A DNA stretch of 64,000 nucleotides, taken from positions 124,001 to 188,000 of the forward strand of contig JBMZDR010000002.1 in the NCBI GenBank assembly GCA_049614485.1, written 5' to 3'. Shown one piece after another: positions 51,729 to 61,754 of this stretch (the first letter of the stretch is position 1; every line of letters begins with the position of its first letter). Source of the DNA: GCA-2733415 sp049614485. Lineage in GTDB: Bacteria; Bacteroidota; Bacteroidia; Flavobacteriales; Flavobacteriaceae. Below the pieces are notes generated by a model, which saw only the letters and a list, made by a program, of their open reading frames with translations, had not been told where the DNA came from and made no database searches. The position numbers were made by a program, and so were the translations under genes.

Positions 51729-53042
51729 TTAGAAATCTCTATTGATATCCCATGCCTCAAGATAATCTGCAACACATTTTGCAAACATTCCTCCTAAAGC
51801 ACCGTCAATAACTCTGTGGTCATATGAATGAGACAGATACATCTTCATACGTATTCCAATAAAATCTCCTTCTGGTGTTTCAATAACAGCAGGTGTTTTA
51901 CGTATAGACCCTAATGCTAAAATTCCTACTTGCGGTTGATTGATAATTGGGGTTCCCATAATACTCCCGAAGTTACCTACGTTTGTTACAGTGTAAGTTC
52001 CTCCTTGAATATCATCAGGACTTAATTTACCAGCTCTTGCAGTAGTTGCCAGGTTATTAACAGCTTTCGCCATACCCACAAGGTTTAACTGATCTGCATT
52101 TTTAATAACAGGAACAATTAAATTTCCATCAGGTAATGCAGCTGCCATACCTAAATTGATGCTTTTACGCTGAATGATATTATCACCATCAACTGACACA
52201 TTCATTCCAGGATATTTCTTTAGTGCATGTGCTACAGCCTCCATAAAGATTGGTGTAAATGTTAATTTTTCACCTTCTCTTTTTTGGAATGCATCTTTAA
52301 CTTTCGCTCTCCAATTCCAAATATTAGTCACATCACACTCTACAAAAGATTGCACGTGTGCAGAAGTCTGTACAGAGTTAACCATATGACCAGAAATCAG
52401 CTTACGCATTCTTGACATGGCTACAACCTCATCTCCTTCTTGCAAAGTTACCGAAGTTTTTACTGGTGCTTTTGGAGCTGCTGCTTTTGCAGGAGCTACC
52501 GTTTTTGGAGCACTTTGAGATACAACTGAAGCATTACCTCTATTCTTAAGGTATGCTAACATATCATTTTTAGTTACACGTCCGTCTTTACCAGAACCGC
52601 TAATCGCTTCAAGTTCTGCTAATGACACGCCTTCCTCTTTAGCCATATTTTTTACTAAAGGAGAATAAAACTTATCAGAGTCTGAAAAGTCAGTAACTGC
52701 TGCAACTGAATCTTTTACCTCTACTATTGTTTTTTCTATTTCTGCAACTGCGGCAGGTGCTGACTCTTGTTTAGGTGCGGCAGGTGTAACACTACCTTCA
52801 CCTTCTGTTTCAATAATTGCAATTGTTTGCCCTACAGCAACAACATCATCTATATTAAAAAGAACCTCAGTTAACACACCGTTAACTTCTGATGGTACTT
52901 CAGAATCAACTTTATCTGTAGCTATTTCTAAAACCGGCTCATCCATTTCAATGGTATCACCAACCTCTTTTAACCACGATGTAATGGTTGCCTCGGCAAC
53001 ACTTTCTCCCATTTTAGGAAGTTTTAATTCAAACTTTGCCAT
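51729..53042 (-). CDS. Dihydrolipoamide acyltransferase (E2) of a 2-oxo acid dehydrogenase complex
   Basis: A 437-residue E2. Lipoyl domain with K44 in EIATDKVDSEVPSE; flexible Ala/Pro linkers; peripheral-subunit-binding domain (FYSPLVKNMAKEEGVSLAELEAISGSGKDGRVTKNDML, about 135-170); catalytic domain with H409 and D413 in SYDHRVIDGALGG. The start of the lipoyl domain (LPKMGESVAEATITSWLKEVGD) is of the branched-chain/2-oxoglutarate type. The likely E1 partner is the fused E1 at 9.2 kb. It is monocistronic. Confidence 0.92.
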   Translation of the reverse strand: MAKFELKLPKMGESVAEATITSWLKEVGDTIEMDEPVLEIATDKVDSEVPSEVNGVLTEVLFNIDDVVAVGQTIAIIETEGEGSVTPAAPKQESAPAAVAEIEKTIVEVKDSVAAVTDFSDSDKFYSPLVKNMAKEEGVSLAELEAISGSGKDGRVTKNDMLAYLKNRGNASVVSQSAPKTVAPAKAAAPKAPVKTSVTLQEGDEVVAMSRMRKLISGHMVNSVQTSAHVQSFVECDVTNIWNWRAKVKDAFQKREGEKLTFTPIFMEAVAHALKKYPGMNVSVDGDNIIQRKSINLGMAAALPDGNLIVPVIKNADQLNLVGMAKAVNNLATTARAGKLSPDDIQGGTYTVTNVGNFGSIMGTPIINQPQVGILALGSIRKTPAVIETPEGDFIGIRMKMYLSHSYDHRVIDGALGGMFAKCVADYLEAWDINRDF

Positions 53043-53126
53043 ATTCTTAAAATATAAGTGAATTATTAATTTTAGTCTGCGAATTTAATAAATAAAAATA
53101 GAAAAAGTTAAGATTTAATCAATTAA

Positions 53127-54116
53127 TTAGCTTTCAAATATAACTTCTCCTCTACTCTTTGAACTCTTACTTCTTATTGAAAAACCCGAGCCTGATAATT
53201 GAATTTTATAATAATTATCTTGCTTTTCAATCAACTCAATTATTTTCTTGAAAGAGAGTTGCTCTGTTTCAAGTGTTTCTTCCGGCCTATCTTCAAGATT
53301 TCTCTCTTTTAACAAAACCCCAAATATCGGCATAATTTTAATTCCAAAATTAACAATAACATCAAACAAAACATTGGTCTTAAAATACTTTTTGTAAAAC
53401 AACCGCATTGCGCCATAAAAACGCTTAGCATATACAGCATCTTTTAATGTGCTTTCTCCTTTATAGTGAATTATCGTTGTTTCACCATAGTAGTAATTAT
53501 CATACCCGGCATTAACAACACTATATGACAAGTCAATATCCTCACCATACATAAAATAACGCTCATCAAACCCCTCAACTTCTTGATATACTTTTTTAGA
53601 CAACAACATAAAAGCACCTACAAACACCGGCACTTTTACAACAGCATTTTCATGCACTTCAGAGGCATAGTAACTTTTAGACATCCCCAGAAGTTTTTTA
53701 ATTGCAATACTTGGCGTTGGCACATGTCGCTTACTTTCTGGAAGAAATCGTCCCGCCCCATCAATGAGTTTGCAACTCACAATTCCTAAATTTTGTTGCG
53801 CTTCAACAAATGACAGTAATCTCGTGAATGTATCCTCTGCTAAAACAGTATCTGGGTTTAACACACACACATAATCACCTTGAGCCAGTTCTACCCCTTG
53901 ATTATTAGCTTTTGAAAAACCGGTATTTTCTTTATTAGAAATTAGCTTAACATCAGGAAATAACGCCGAAACCATTTCACAACTACCATCTGGCGAGTTG
54001 TTATCAACCACAATTACTTCAGCTTCAATTGATGTTATTGCAGCCTGTACACTTCTTAGACATAATTCTAAAAAATAACGCACATTATAATTTACAATAA
54101 TTACTGAGAGTTTCAT
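53127..54116 (-). CDS. Glycosyltransferase family 2
   Basis: A 329-residue GT-A enzyme. It shows LSVIIVNYNVRYFLELCLRSV, VIVVDNNSPDGSCEMV, NTGFSKANNQGVELAQGDYVCVLNPDTVL (the DXD-type site is NPDTV) and a KVYQEVEGFDERYFMYGEDIDLSYSV acceptor region. This is the rhamnosyltransferase/WcaA-like type often used in surface polysaccharides. The C-terminal 70 residues are not conserved in pattern. No polysaccharide cluster surrounds it; it sits alone between the E2 and M61 genes. Confidence 0.85.
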   Translation of the reverse strand: MKLSVIIVNYNVRYFLELCLRSVQAAITSIEAEVIVVDNNSPDGSCEMVSALFPDVKLISNKENTGFSKANNQGVELAQGDYVCVLNPDTVLAEDTFTRLLSFVEAQQNLGIVSCKLIDGAGRFLPESKRHVPTPSIAIKKLLGMSKSYYASEVHENAVVKVPVFVGAFMLLSKKVYQEVEGFDERYFMYGEDIDLSYSVVNAGYDNYYYGETTIIHYKGESTLKDAVYAKRFYGAMRLFYKKYFKTNVLFDVIVNFGIKIMPIFGVLLKERNLEDRPEETLETEQLSFKKIIELIEKQDNYYKIQLSGSGFSIRSKSSKSRGEVIFES

Positions 54117-54249
54117 TTCAGTGATTTGCTTTTAATTTCTGGATAAATATACTTCAAATTTCGAAGTAGTAAATAAAAATAGTAATAGTATTATGTAACA
54201 AATAGCCATATATGTTGTCTAATCTACAAATCAAAACAAAAACTTAGAA

Positions 54250-56103
54250 ATGAGAAAAATTACTCTTGCTGTATTATCGCTATCGTTTTTAGTAGCGTGT
54301 AAATCACAAAAAACGACTACAACTAAAAAAATGGTTGCTGAAACATCAGTAAACATTAACTTAGACACTATCATTGATGATAAAGTACAAGTAGAAATGA
54401 CACCTATTGGATTCACAACTACATCTGCAACATTTCATATTCCTAAAACAGTTCCAGGAACATATTCTACAGATAACTACGGAAAATATATTGAAAATTT
54501 CAAAGCATTAGACGCTAATGGTAATGAATTAACTGTTACGCATACTGATGACAATTCTTGGAAAATTGACAATGCTAAAGCTATTTCTAAAATTACATAC
54601 TTAGTTAATGACACGTATGATATTGAAGGAACTCATGATGTGTTTTCTCCAGCCGGAACTAATATTTTAGAAGGTAAAAACTTCATGTTAAACCTTCACG
54701 GATTTGTAGGGTACTTTAAAGAACATCAAGAATTACCTTATAAAATTAACATCACACACCCAGCTAATTTAATTGGAAACACATCTTTAACAGATATTGA
54801 TCCTGCAACTGATAAAGATACATTTTTAGCAAAGAGATATTTTGAGGTGACTGATAACCCTATTATGTATGCTGAGCCAAATAACGCAAGTTTCAAAGTT
54901 GGAAACATGGAGATTTTGTTAAGCGTATACTCTCCAAGCAACACTTTAAAGGCTTCAGATTTGAAAGACAAAATGGAAGCAATGATGAATGCGCAAAAAA
55001 CATTTTTAGGTGACGTTGACGCTACTAAAAAATATGCCATCTTATTGTATATGTCTACCATGCAAGATGACGCTAATGGTTTTGGAGCTTTAGAGCACCA
55101 TACGTCTACAACTGTTGTTTTTCCTGAAATGATGCCTGCACAAGCCTTGGCAGAATCAATGAAAGATGTTGTTGCTCACGAGTTTTTCCACATCTTAACA
55201 CCTTTGAGCGTGCATTCTGAAGAAATTCACAATTTTGATTATAGTGACCCAAAAATGTCTGAACACTTATGGATGTATGAAGGAGTTACTGAATACTTCG
55301 CTAACTTATTTCAAGTAAATCAAGGTTTAATTGACGAGTATGAATTTTACGATAGAGTTTTAGGTAAAATAAATGGATCAAAGCGTTACAATGATGCCAT
55401 GTCTTTTACAGAAATGAGTAAAAATATTTTAGAAGAACCATACAAACCAAACTACGCAAACGTTTATGAAAAAGGTGCTTTAATTGGTATGTGTATTGAT
55501 GTAATCATCAGAGAGGAAAGCAATGGTGAACATGGTATTTTAGATATGATGAAAAAACTATCTGCAAAATATGGTGTTGAAAAGCCATTTATTGATGCTG
55601 TTTTATTTGATGATATTACCGGAATTACTTATCCTGAAGTAAGAACGTTTATCAATACTCACGTAGTTGGTGACACACCAATTGACTATGATTCTTTCTT
55701 CAAAAAACTAGGATTAAGCATGCAAAGTAAAGAAGCTAAAACTGGTTACTTACTTAAGGATATGCAAACGCCTTATATTTCTGCAGATCAAAAAACAAAA
55801 GAAGTATTCTTCTTAACTCAAACTAATTCATTCTTAACTACTTTAGGTGTTAAGCCAAATGACAGGTTAGTTTCTATTAATGGTACTGATTACAACTTAA
55901 CTAACATTCAAGCATTAGTAGGTGCATCTTTTGGATGGACTGTTGGTAATGATATTACAATGGTGGTTAAAAGAGAAGGAAAAGAAATTACTTTAAAAGG
56001 AAAAGTTATTGAGCCAATGGGAACAACTTACACTTTAGCTCCTGATGACTTGCCTGCAACAGATAAACGCGTAATTTTAAGAAATGCTTGGATGAAAAAC
56101 TAA
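54250..56103 (+). CDS. M61-family metallopeptidase lipoprotein with PDZ domain
   Basis: A 617-residue lipoprotein (signal ending LSFLVAC with C17). After a beta-rich N-terminal domain comes the active site H310-E-F-F-H314 (DVVAHEFFHILTPLSV) with the third zinc ligand E344 in WMYEGVTEYFANL, so zinc coordination is intact. A PDZ domain follows (about 510-590, FLTTLGVKPNDRLVSINGTDYN). M61 enzymes (glycyl aminopeptidase-type) process peptides in the periplasm or at the surface. Single gene; terminator downstream at 56141. Confidence 0.9.
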   Translation: MRKITLAVLSLSFLVACKSQKTTTTKKMVAETSVNINLDTIIDDKVQVEMTPIGFTTTSATFHIPKTVPGTYSTDNYGKYIENFKALDANGNELTVTHTDDNSWKIDNAKAISKITYLVNDTYDIEGTHDVFSPAGTNILEGKNFMLNLHGFVGYFKEHQELPYKINITHPANLIGNTSLTDIDPATDKDTFLAKRYFEVTDNPIMYAEPNNASFKVGNMEILLSVYSPSNTLKASDLKDKMEAMMNAQKTFLGDVDATKKYAILLYMSTMQDDANGFGALEHHTSTTVVFPEMMPAQALAESMKDVVAHEFFHILTPLSVHSEEIHNFDYSDPKMSEHLWMYEGVTEYFANLFQVNQGLIDEYEFYDRVLGKINGSKRYNDAMSFTEMSKNILEEPYKPNYANVYEKGALIGMCIDVIIREESNGEHGILDMMKKLSAKYGVEKPFIDAVLFDDITGITYPEVRTFINTHVVGDTPIDYDSFFKKLGLSMQSKEAKTGYLLKDMQTPYISADQKTKEVFFLTQTNSFLTTLGVKPNDRLVSINGTDYNLTNIQALVGASFGWTVGNDITMVVKREGKEITLKGKVIEPMGTTYTLAPDDLPATDKRVILRNAWMKN

Positions 56104-56140
56104 GTCAAGGCATACATTTCTAAAAAAGAAACACTTTTCA

Positions 56141-56180
56141 AAAACGCTCTTAAGATGACATATAATCTTGAGAGCGTTTT
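56141..56180 (+). terminator. Terminator of the M61 gene
   Basis: AAAACGCTCTTAAGAT (56141-56156) pairs with ATCTTGAGAGCGTTTT (56165-56180), one G-U pair. Confidence 0.75.
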
Positions 56181-56243
56181 ATAATTTACAACTGTGTTTT
56201 CCTAAAATCCTCTTAAAAAAAATGGCTTCCTAAGTTTTTTAGC

Positions 56244-56251
56244 TATTTTTG
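56244..56251 (+). promoter_or_regulatory. -7 box (TATTTTTG) of the OstA-like gene
   Basis: TATTTTTG ends 20 bases before the TTG start at 56272 and supports that start over any ATG further down. Confidence 0.5.
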
Positions 56252-56271
56252 AGCATATAAAACTATAGAGC

Positions 56272-58005
56272 TTGAAATTACATCTTTCTACATATTTACT
56301 CGTATTCTTTTGTTTCAACTGTATGTTGAGCTTCTCACAAGAGAAAAAGAAAATTAGAGTCACCGCACCTTATTACGATAAAAATGAAGCGGAATTCCCT
56401 GGAGCAACAATATTAACACGCAATAGCAGCCGACAAATTTACATTGAACATGACGGTATAGAAATGTGGTGTGATAAAGCTTATCACTATGCAAAAGAAG
56501 ACTCTATTTCTGCTTTTGGAAAAGTCCTTATTAAACAAGGCGACACCATAAAACTAACCAGTAAAGTTGCTAATTACAGCGGTAAAACGCAATTAGCGTT
56601 TACTGCAGGTGATGTAGTATTAACCGAACCAAAATCAACCCTTAGAACAGACACTCTATATTTTGACAAAATAAAACAACAAGCCTATTACAAAACTGGC
56701 GGCGTTGTACACCATGAAGACAATGTAATTAACAGCTACATTGGAAAGTACAACATGGAAAGCCAAAAGTACCAATTTATAGGTGATGTTGATATTAAAA
56801 ACCCTGAATACACTCTAAACTCCAGTCAATTAGATTTTTATTCCAATTCTGGCCTCGCATATATGTATGGGAAATCAGTAATCAAACATAAAAACACAAC
56901 CATTCATTGTGAGCGTGGATTTTATGACACTAATGCAGATTTAGGGTACTTTGTAAAAAACTCAAAAATCTACTACAACAACCGTATTGTAGAAGGCGAT
57001 AGTTTATACTTTAATCAAAAAACAAACTTTGCTTCAGCTACCAACAACATTAAAATAACAGACACTATTAACAAGAGTATTGTAACCGGACATTATGCTG
57101 AAGTCTATAAAGCTAAGGATTCTGTTTTCATTACTAAAAGAGCACTTGTAAAATCATTTCAACAAAACGATTCGCTTTACATTCATGCCGACACCTTGAT
57201 GATTACAGGAAAACCTGAAGAACGTATTATTAGAGGTTTTAAAAACGCGCGTTTATTCAAAACCGATATGAACGGAAAATGTGACTCTATTCATATCAAT
57301 CAAAAAACAGGTATTACAAAATTAATCAACAAACCCGTGATATGGTCAGGAGACAGTCAAATGACCGGAGATACAATTCAACTGATTAATAATGTTAAAA
57401 CAAACAAATTAGACTCTTTAAAAGTCTTTTACAACACCTTTATCATCCATAAAGATTCTATTGATGGTTTTAACCAAGTAAAAGGTAAAGAACTTTTTGG
57501 CTTATTTAATAAAGAGAATCAGCTTTATAATGTTGACATTAATAAAAACGCAGAACATATTCAATATTCTAGGAAAGATAACGGGGAATTAATTGGAATC
57601 AGCAAAACACTATCTAGTTCAATAAACTTAAAATTTATAGACAATGAAATTGAAGAAGCTACTTATATAGGGAGCCCTGAAGGCGATTTAACACCTGATT
57701 CAATGTATCCTAAAAACGCTAGAAAATTACGAGGATTTAATTGGCGTGGCGAAGAACGTATTCATTCTGTAGAAGACTTATTTAAAGATGATCCTCCTTT
57801 AAAATTAGTAAAAATAAAAGGTTTAGAAGAACGAATTTTAGAACCTGACGAAGAGACATTACGAAGCGTAACAAAACCCCAAAAAAAAAGTGTAAAAAAG
57901 AACGCAAAAACAACAGTCACTCCGCTAAAAAGTGACAAAAAAATCCCTAGAAAAAAATTGAGTGTTGGGAAATTCAAAAAGAGAACGTTACGCACCACAA
58001 AATAA
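56272..58005 (+). CDS. OstA-like/LptA-domain protein (LPS transport related)
   Basis: A 577-residue exported protein starting at TTG (MKLHLSTYLLVFFCFNCMLSFS as signal peptide; -7 box TATTTTTG just upstream). Repeated beta-jellyroll OstA strands are visible (GDTIKLTSKVANYSGKTQLAFTAGDVVLTEPKSTLRTDTLYFDK; VNNSYIGKYNMESQKYQFIGDVDIKNPEYTLNSSQLDF). In Bacteroidota these OstA-like proteins probably replace or assist LptA/LptD in lipopolysaccharide transport across the periplasm. The C-terminus is lysine-rich. It is followed after 8 bases by an aminotransferase gene. Confidence 0.82.
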   Translation: MKLHLSTYLLVFFCFNCMLSFSQEKKKIRVTAPYYDKNEAEFPGATILTRNSSRQIYIEHDGIEMWCDKAYHYAKEDSISAFGKVLIKQGDTIKLTSKVANYSGKTQLAFTAGDVVLTEPKSTLRTDTLYFDKIKQQAYYKTGGVVHHEDNVINSYIGKYNMESQKYQFIGDVDIKNPEYTLNSSQLDFYSNSGLAYMYGKSVIKHKNTTIHCERGFYDTNADLGYFVKNSKIYYNNRIVEGDSLYFNQKTNFASATNNIKITDTINKSIVTGHYAEVYKAKDSVFITKRALVKSFQQNDSLYIHADTLMITGKPEERIIRGFKNARLFKTDMNGKCDSIHINQKTGITKLINKPVIWSGDSQMTGDTIQLINNVKTNKLDSLKVFYNTFIIHKDSIDGFNQVKGKELFGLFNKENQLYNVDINKNAEHIQYSRKDNGELIGISKTLSSSINLKFIDNEIEEATYIGSPEGDLTPDSMYPKNARKLRGFNWRGEERIHSVEDLFKDDPPLKLVKIKGLEERILEPDEETLRSVTKPQKKSVKKNAKTTVTPLKSDKKIPRKKLSVGKFKKRTLRTTK

Positions 58006-58013
58006 CTTCTTTT

Positions 58014-59204
58014 ATGACAAATGATTTTTTTAAACACCAAGCACAAACAACACCTCACCCACTAGCTTTAGAAGTTTCTCATGCTAAAGGAAGCTATATA
58101 TATGACACTTCTGGCAAGCAGTATTTAGATTTTGTAGCTGGTGTATCAGCATGTACTCTAGGGCACCAACACCCAAAAGTAACCAATGCCATAAAAACGC
58201 AACTGGATAAATACACTCATGTTATGGTCTATGGTGAATATGTTCAAGAACCATCTGTACAATTGGCTAAATTATTAGCTAAACATTTACCAAAATCACT
58301 AGAAACTACATATTTAGTTAACTCCGGAACTGAAGCCATAGAGGGCGCTATGAAATTAGCTAAACGCGCTACTGGACGCGGTGAAATTATTGCCGCAAAC
58401 AATGCGTATCATGGCAACACTCAGGGCGCATTGAGTTTACTCGGTGTTGAAGAACGCAAGCAAGCCTTTAGACCCTTACTGCCTAATGTGAATTTTATTG
58501 ACTTCAATAACGACAATGATTTATTAAAAATCACCACAAAAACAGCCGCCGTCGTTTTAGAAACCATTCAAGGTGGCGCAGGTTTTATTGAACCAACACA
58601 TAATTATTTAGCAAAAGTAAAACAACGTTGTCAAAAAGTTGGCGCGCTATTAGTCTTAGATGAAATACAACCTGGTTTCGGACGTACCGGAAAGTTATTC
58701 GGTTTTGAACACTATAATTGTATTCCAGATATCCTTGTCATGGGTAAAGGTATGGGGGGCGGTATGCCAATTGGCGCATTTTCTGCATCACATGACCTCA
58801 TGACCTTATTGCAGGATAATCCCAAACTAGGACATATTACCACTTTTGGTGGACATCCTGTCATAGCTGCCGCAGCACTAGCAACATTGCAAGAAATTAC
58901 AGAAAGTAACCTAATGCAAAAGGCTTTAGAAAAAGAAGCGTTGATACGAAAACACCTAACCCATCCGCTTATAAAAGAGATTCGTGGTAAAGGGCTCATG
59001 CTAGCCGCACTGGTTGAAAACGCTGAAGTTTGTAGTAACATCATCTTAAAATGTCAAGACAAAGGTCTGATTTTATTCTGGTTATTATTTGAACCCAAAG
59101 CCATCAGAATTACTCCACCGTTAACTATTTCTAACGATGAAATTATTGAAGGGTGCAACATAATTACGAGCACACTTAACGCCATACAGCACAAAACGGC
59201 TTAA
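58014..59204 (+). CDS. Class III PLP aminotransferase (acetylornithine/ornithine type)
   Basis: A 396-residue aminotransferase. Landmarks: YLDFVAGVSACTLGHQHPKV, VNSGTEAIEGAMKLAKRATGR (phosphate loop), LLVLDEIQPGFGRTGKLFGFEHYNCIPDI with the Schiff-base lysine in VMGKGMGGGMPIGAF, and TFGGHPVIAAAALATLQ. Many Bacteroidota genes annotated argD-like or ornithine aminotransferase look like this. The gene starts 8 bases behind the OstA-like gene, so they share a transcript; no arginine genes are nearby, hence the substrate is left open. Confidence 0.9.
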   Translation: MTNDFFKHQAQTTPHPLALEVSHAKGSYIYDTSGKQYLDFVAGVSACTLGHQHPKVTNAIKTQLDKYTHVMVYGEYVQEPSVQLAKLLAKHLPKSLETTYLVNSGTEAIEGAMKLAKRATGRGEIIAANNAYHGNTQGALSLLGVEERKQAFRPLLPNVNFIDFNNDNDLLKITTKTAAVVLETIQGGAGFIEPTHNYLAKVKQRCQKVGALLVLDEIQPGFGRTGKLFGFEHYNCIPDILVMGKGMGGGMPIGAFSASHDLMTLLQDNPKLGHITTFGGHPVIAAAALATLQEITESNLMQKALEKEALIRKHLTHPLIKEIRGKGLMLAALVENAEVCSNIILKCQDKGLILFWLLFEPKAIRITPPLTISNDEIIEGCNIITSTLNAIQHKTA

Positions 59205-59317
59205 TTTTTGTAATTTAACATAACAAGACTGTTAACTACTTTGTGAATAAGTAACAGAGCTGACCTGTTAAAATTCCTAATCTTAATAGTAATTTTAAGT
59301 AACTAAAAAGAGATGCT

Positions 59318-60703
59318 ATGCAATTAAGCCATGACGACGACTATGACTTCTCGATTACCAAGTTTGAAAAAATGTTAAAGACTAACAATGTGTTCTTTTT
59401 TGACTCTGTTGAGTTTGAACGCATCATTCAGTTTTACTTAGAAAGCGGCAAGGTAGCGTTGGCTAAAAAAGCCATTAAAATTGGTTTAGAACAACACCCG
59501 TCATCCATTACCTTAATGCTCTTTAAAGTAGAATTATATGTGTTTGAAGATAAGCTAGACTTGGCCGAAAAATGCTTAGATCAATTATATCATTTAGACC
59601 CTAGCAATGAAGAGGTTTTTATTCAAAAAGCAACAATATGCTCAAAACGTGATGAACACGCAAAAGCTATAGACATTTTAAAAATTGCCTTAAATCTGTC
59701 TGAAGAAAAAGTAGATATTTACGCACTATTAGGTGTTGAATATTTGTATTTAGAAGATTTTGAAGCCGCAAAAAAATGCTATGAAATGTGCATTGAACTT
59801 GATAATCATGACTATGCGGCATTATACAACATCATCTATTGTTTTGACTTTTTAGAACAACCTGAAGAGGCCATAGAGTTCATCAATAAATTTCTAGACA
59901 TGAACCCTTATTCTGAAATTGGATGGCATCAATTAGGAAAACAATTCTTACATAAAGACGAGTACAAAAAAGCCTTGGCTGCTTTTGATTTTGCTATAAT
60001 TTCTGATGACACTTTTATAGGCGCCTATTTTGAAAAAGGAAAAGTCTTAGAAAAATTAAATCGTTATAATGAAGCTATTGAAAACTACCTCATTACTTTA
60101 GAATTTGATGACCCTACGTCGTTTGCCTATTTACGTATCGGAAAATGTTATGAAAAATTAAACAACAAAGATTTAGCACTACAATACTATTACAAAACTG
60201 TACATGAAGACCCTTTACTAGACAAAGGTTGGCAAGCAATTACCGACTTCTATTTCCGACAAAAAAATTATCAAAAAGCACTTTATTACATTAATAAAGC
60301 AATTGAAATTGACGGTGAACACATTTCGTATTGGAAACGTTATGCGCAAGTAAACTTTCAACTCAACTTTTTTGAAGAAGCAGAACGCGGATTTCAAAAA
60401 ATAATTGAACTCGGAAATTACGAAGTGGATATTTGGACACAAAGAGCAGACGTTTTATTAATTTTAGGAGAAAAAGAAGCTGCAATACAAAACTTATTAC
60501 AAGGTTTAGAATTTCACCCCGAAGACGCAGAAATAGAATTTCGCTTAGCAGGTATTTACTATCTACTAAATGCTATTGAAAAAGGCCAATACCATTTGGT
60601 AAACGCTCTAAAAAACAATGCCGATTTTGTTATTATATTAGAAGAAGTTTTCCCTGATGTTTACACGAGGCTATCAGTACAAAAATTAATACAAAAACAT
60701 TAA
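59318..60703 (+). CDS. Tetratricopeptide-repeat protein
   Basis: A 461-residue soluble protein with 8-10 TPR repeats (for example AEKCLDQLYHLDPSNEEVFIQKATICSK; AKKCYEMCIELDNHDYAALYNIIYCFD; ALYYINKAIEIDGEHISYWKRYAQVNF). The first residues (MQLSHDDDYDFSITKFEKMLKTNNVFFFDS) resemble the stereotyped start of Flavobacterial TPR proteins that precede pgi or aroE-region genes. No signal peptide. Presumed scaffold; partner unknown. Confidence 0.88.
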   Translation: MQLSHDDDYDFSITKFEKMLKTNNVFFFDSVEFERIIQFYLESGKVALAKKAIKIGLEQHPSSITLMLFKVELYVFEDKLDLAEKCLDQLYHLDPSNEEVFIQKATICSKRDEHAKAIDILKIALNLSEEKVDIYALLGVEYLYLEDFEAAKKCYEMCIELDNHDYAALYNIIYCFDFLEQPEEAIEFINKFLDMNPYSEIGWHQLGKQFLHKDEYKKALAAFDFAIISDDTFIGAYFEKGKVLEKLNRYNEAIENYLITLEFDDPTSFAYLRIGKCYEKLNNKDLALQYYYKTVHEDPLLDKGWQAITDFYFRQKNYQKALYYINKAIEIDGEHISYWKRYAQVNFQLNFFEEAERGFQKIIELGNYEVDIWTQRADVLLILGEKEAAIQNLLQGLEFHPEDAEIEFRLAGIYYLLNAIEKGQYHLVNALKNNADFVIILEEVFPDVYTRLSVQKLIQKH

Positions 60704-60789
60704 TAAGCTCTTGCAAAACTAAAACAACAGCTAAGCTTTATATAATCAAAAAAGTCTGCCGATTTAAGGTCTAGATATTCAAAAAAAAC

Positions 60790-60797
60790 TAACTTTG
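60790..60797 (+). promoter_or_regulatory. -7 box (TAACTTTG) of the DUF368-aroE operon
   Basis: TAACTTTG places the transcript start near 60803, so the TTG at 60795 cannot be the start of the downstream gene; the ATG at 60819 is. Confidence 0.55.
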
Positions 60798-60818
60798 TTT
60801 GGAACGCTAATATGCAAC

Positions 60819-61754
60819 ATGCAAAGAAAACTATCCAATTATATCATCATTGCCTTAAAAGGCATGGCCATGGGAGCTGCTGATGCAGTTCCTGGTGTTT
60901 CTGGCGGAACCATCGCCTTTATTTCCGGAATATATGAAGAGCTAATATCCTCTATCAATCAGGTTAATTTATCATTATTAAAAACCCTTAAAAAAGACGG
61001 ATTCAAAGCAGCTTGGCTACAAGTTAACGGAAACTTCTTACTGGCATTAATTATCGGTATTTTCATCAGTTTTGTATCTTTTATGCGCCTGGCAAAATAC
61101 TTGTTAGAACACCACCCAATTCATATTTGGGCTTTCTTTTTTGGCTTGGTATTAGCTAGCATTATTTACGTTGCTAAACAAATTAAACACTGGAATAGCA
61201 CAAGTATTATTGTCTTGACTATTGCCGCATTTGTTGCATATTACATTACCACTTTACCTTCCTTAGCAAACAATGATAATAGTTTGTTTTTATTTATAGC
61301 TGCTGCACTTGCAATTTGCGCTATGATATTACCAGGTATTTCCGGAGCTTTTATATTAGTATTACTTGGGGCTTACAAAACCTTAAGCGAAGCTTTTCAT
61401 GATCTCAACATAAAAAATATCTTGATTTTTATTGCTGGTGCTGTAGTAGGGTTATTAAGTTTTAGCAAATTATTAAAATGGTTATTCACCAACTACAAAA
61501 ATACCACCCTAGCTGCATTAACAGGGTTTATACTAGGGTCATTAAATAAAATATGGCCCTGGAAAGAAACGTTATCCACCCGAATAGATACTAAAGGACT
61601 TGAAGTCCCCGTTTTACAACAAAGTATTCTTCCAAATAAATTTACTGAACTATACCAGTCAGACAACCATGTTGTCATTGCTTTAGTTTTAATGACTGTT
61701 GGATTTGTTAGCATTTTAATATTAGAAAAAATTGGCTCTAAAACCGCTGAATGA
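60819..61754 (+). CDS. DUF368 (PopT-type) polyprenyl-phosphate transporter, first copy
   Basis: An inner-membrane protein of about 311 residues with about 9 helices. I chose the ATG at 60819 because a -7 box (TAACTTTG) overlaps the earlier TTG at 60795. The DUF368 N-terminal signature is complete: LKGMAMGAADAVPGVSGGTIAFISGIYEEL; a second half-site is ILPGISGAFILVLLGAY. DUF368 proteins have been shown to translocate undecaprenyl phosphate back across the membrane for wall and polysaccharide recycling. The stop overlaps the ATG of a second DUF368 gene (ATGA). Confidence 0.88.
   Translation: MQRKLSNYIIIALKGMAMGAADAVPGVSGGTIAFISGIYEELISSINQVNLSLLKTLKKDGFKAAWLQVNGNFLLALIIGIFISFVSFMRLAKYLLEHHPIHIWAFFFGLVLASIIYVAKQIKHWNSTSIIVLTIAAFVAYYITTLPSLANNDNSLFLFIAAALAICAMILPGISGAFILVLLGAYKTLSEAFHDLNIKNILIFIAGAVVGLLSFSKLLKWLFTNYKNTTLAALTGFILGSLNKIWPWKETLSTRIDTKGLEVPVLQQSILPNKFTELYQSDNHVVIALVLMTVGFVSILILEKIGSKTAE

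Noticed and set aside
55177..55281. Possible pseudoenzyme state of the M61 peptidase
   Set aside because: HEFFH (H310, H314) and E344 are all present, so it should bind zinc.
60795..60818. TTG as the start of the first DUF368 gene
   Set aside because: The TTG is part of the -7 box TAACTTTG (60790-60797); the ATG at 60819 fits the family N-terminus better.
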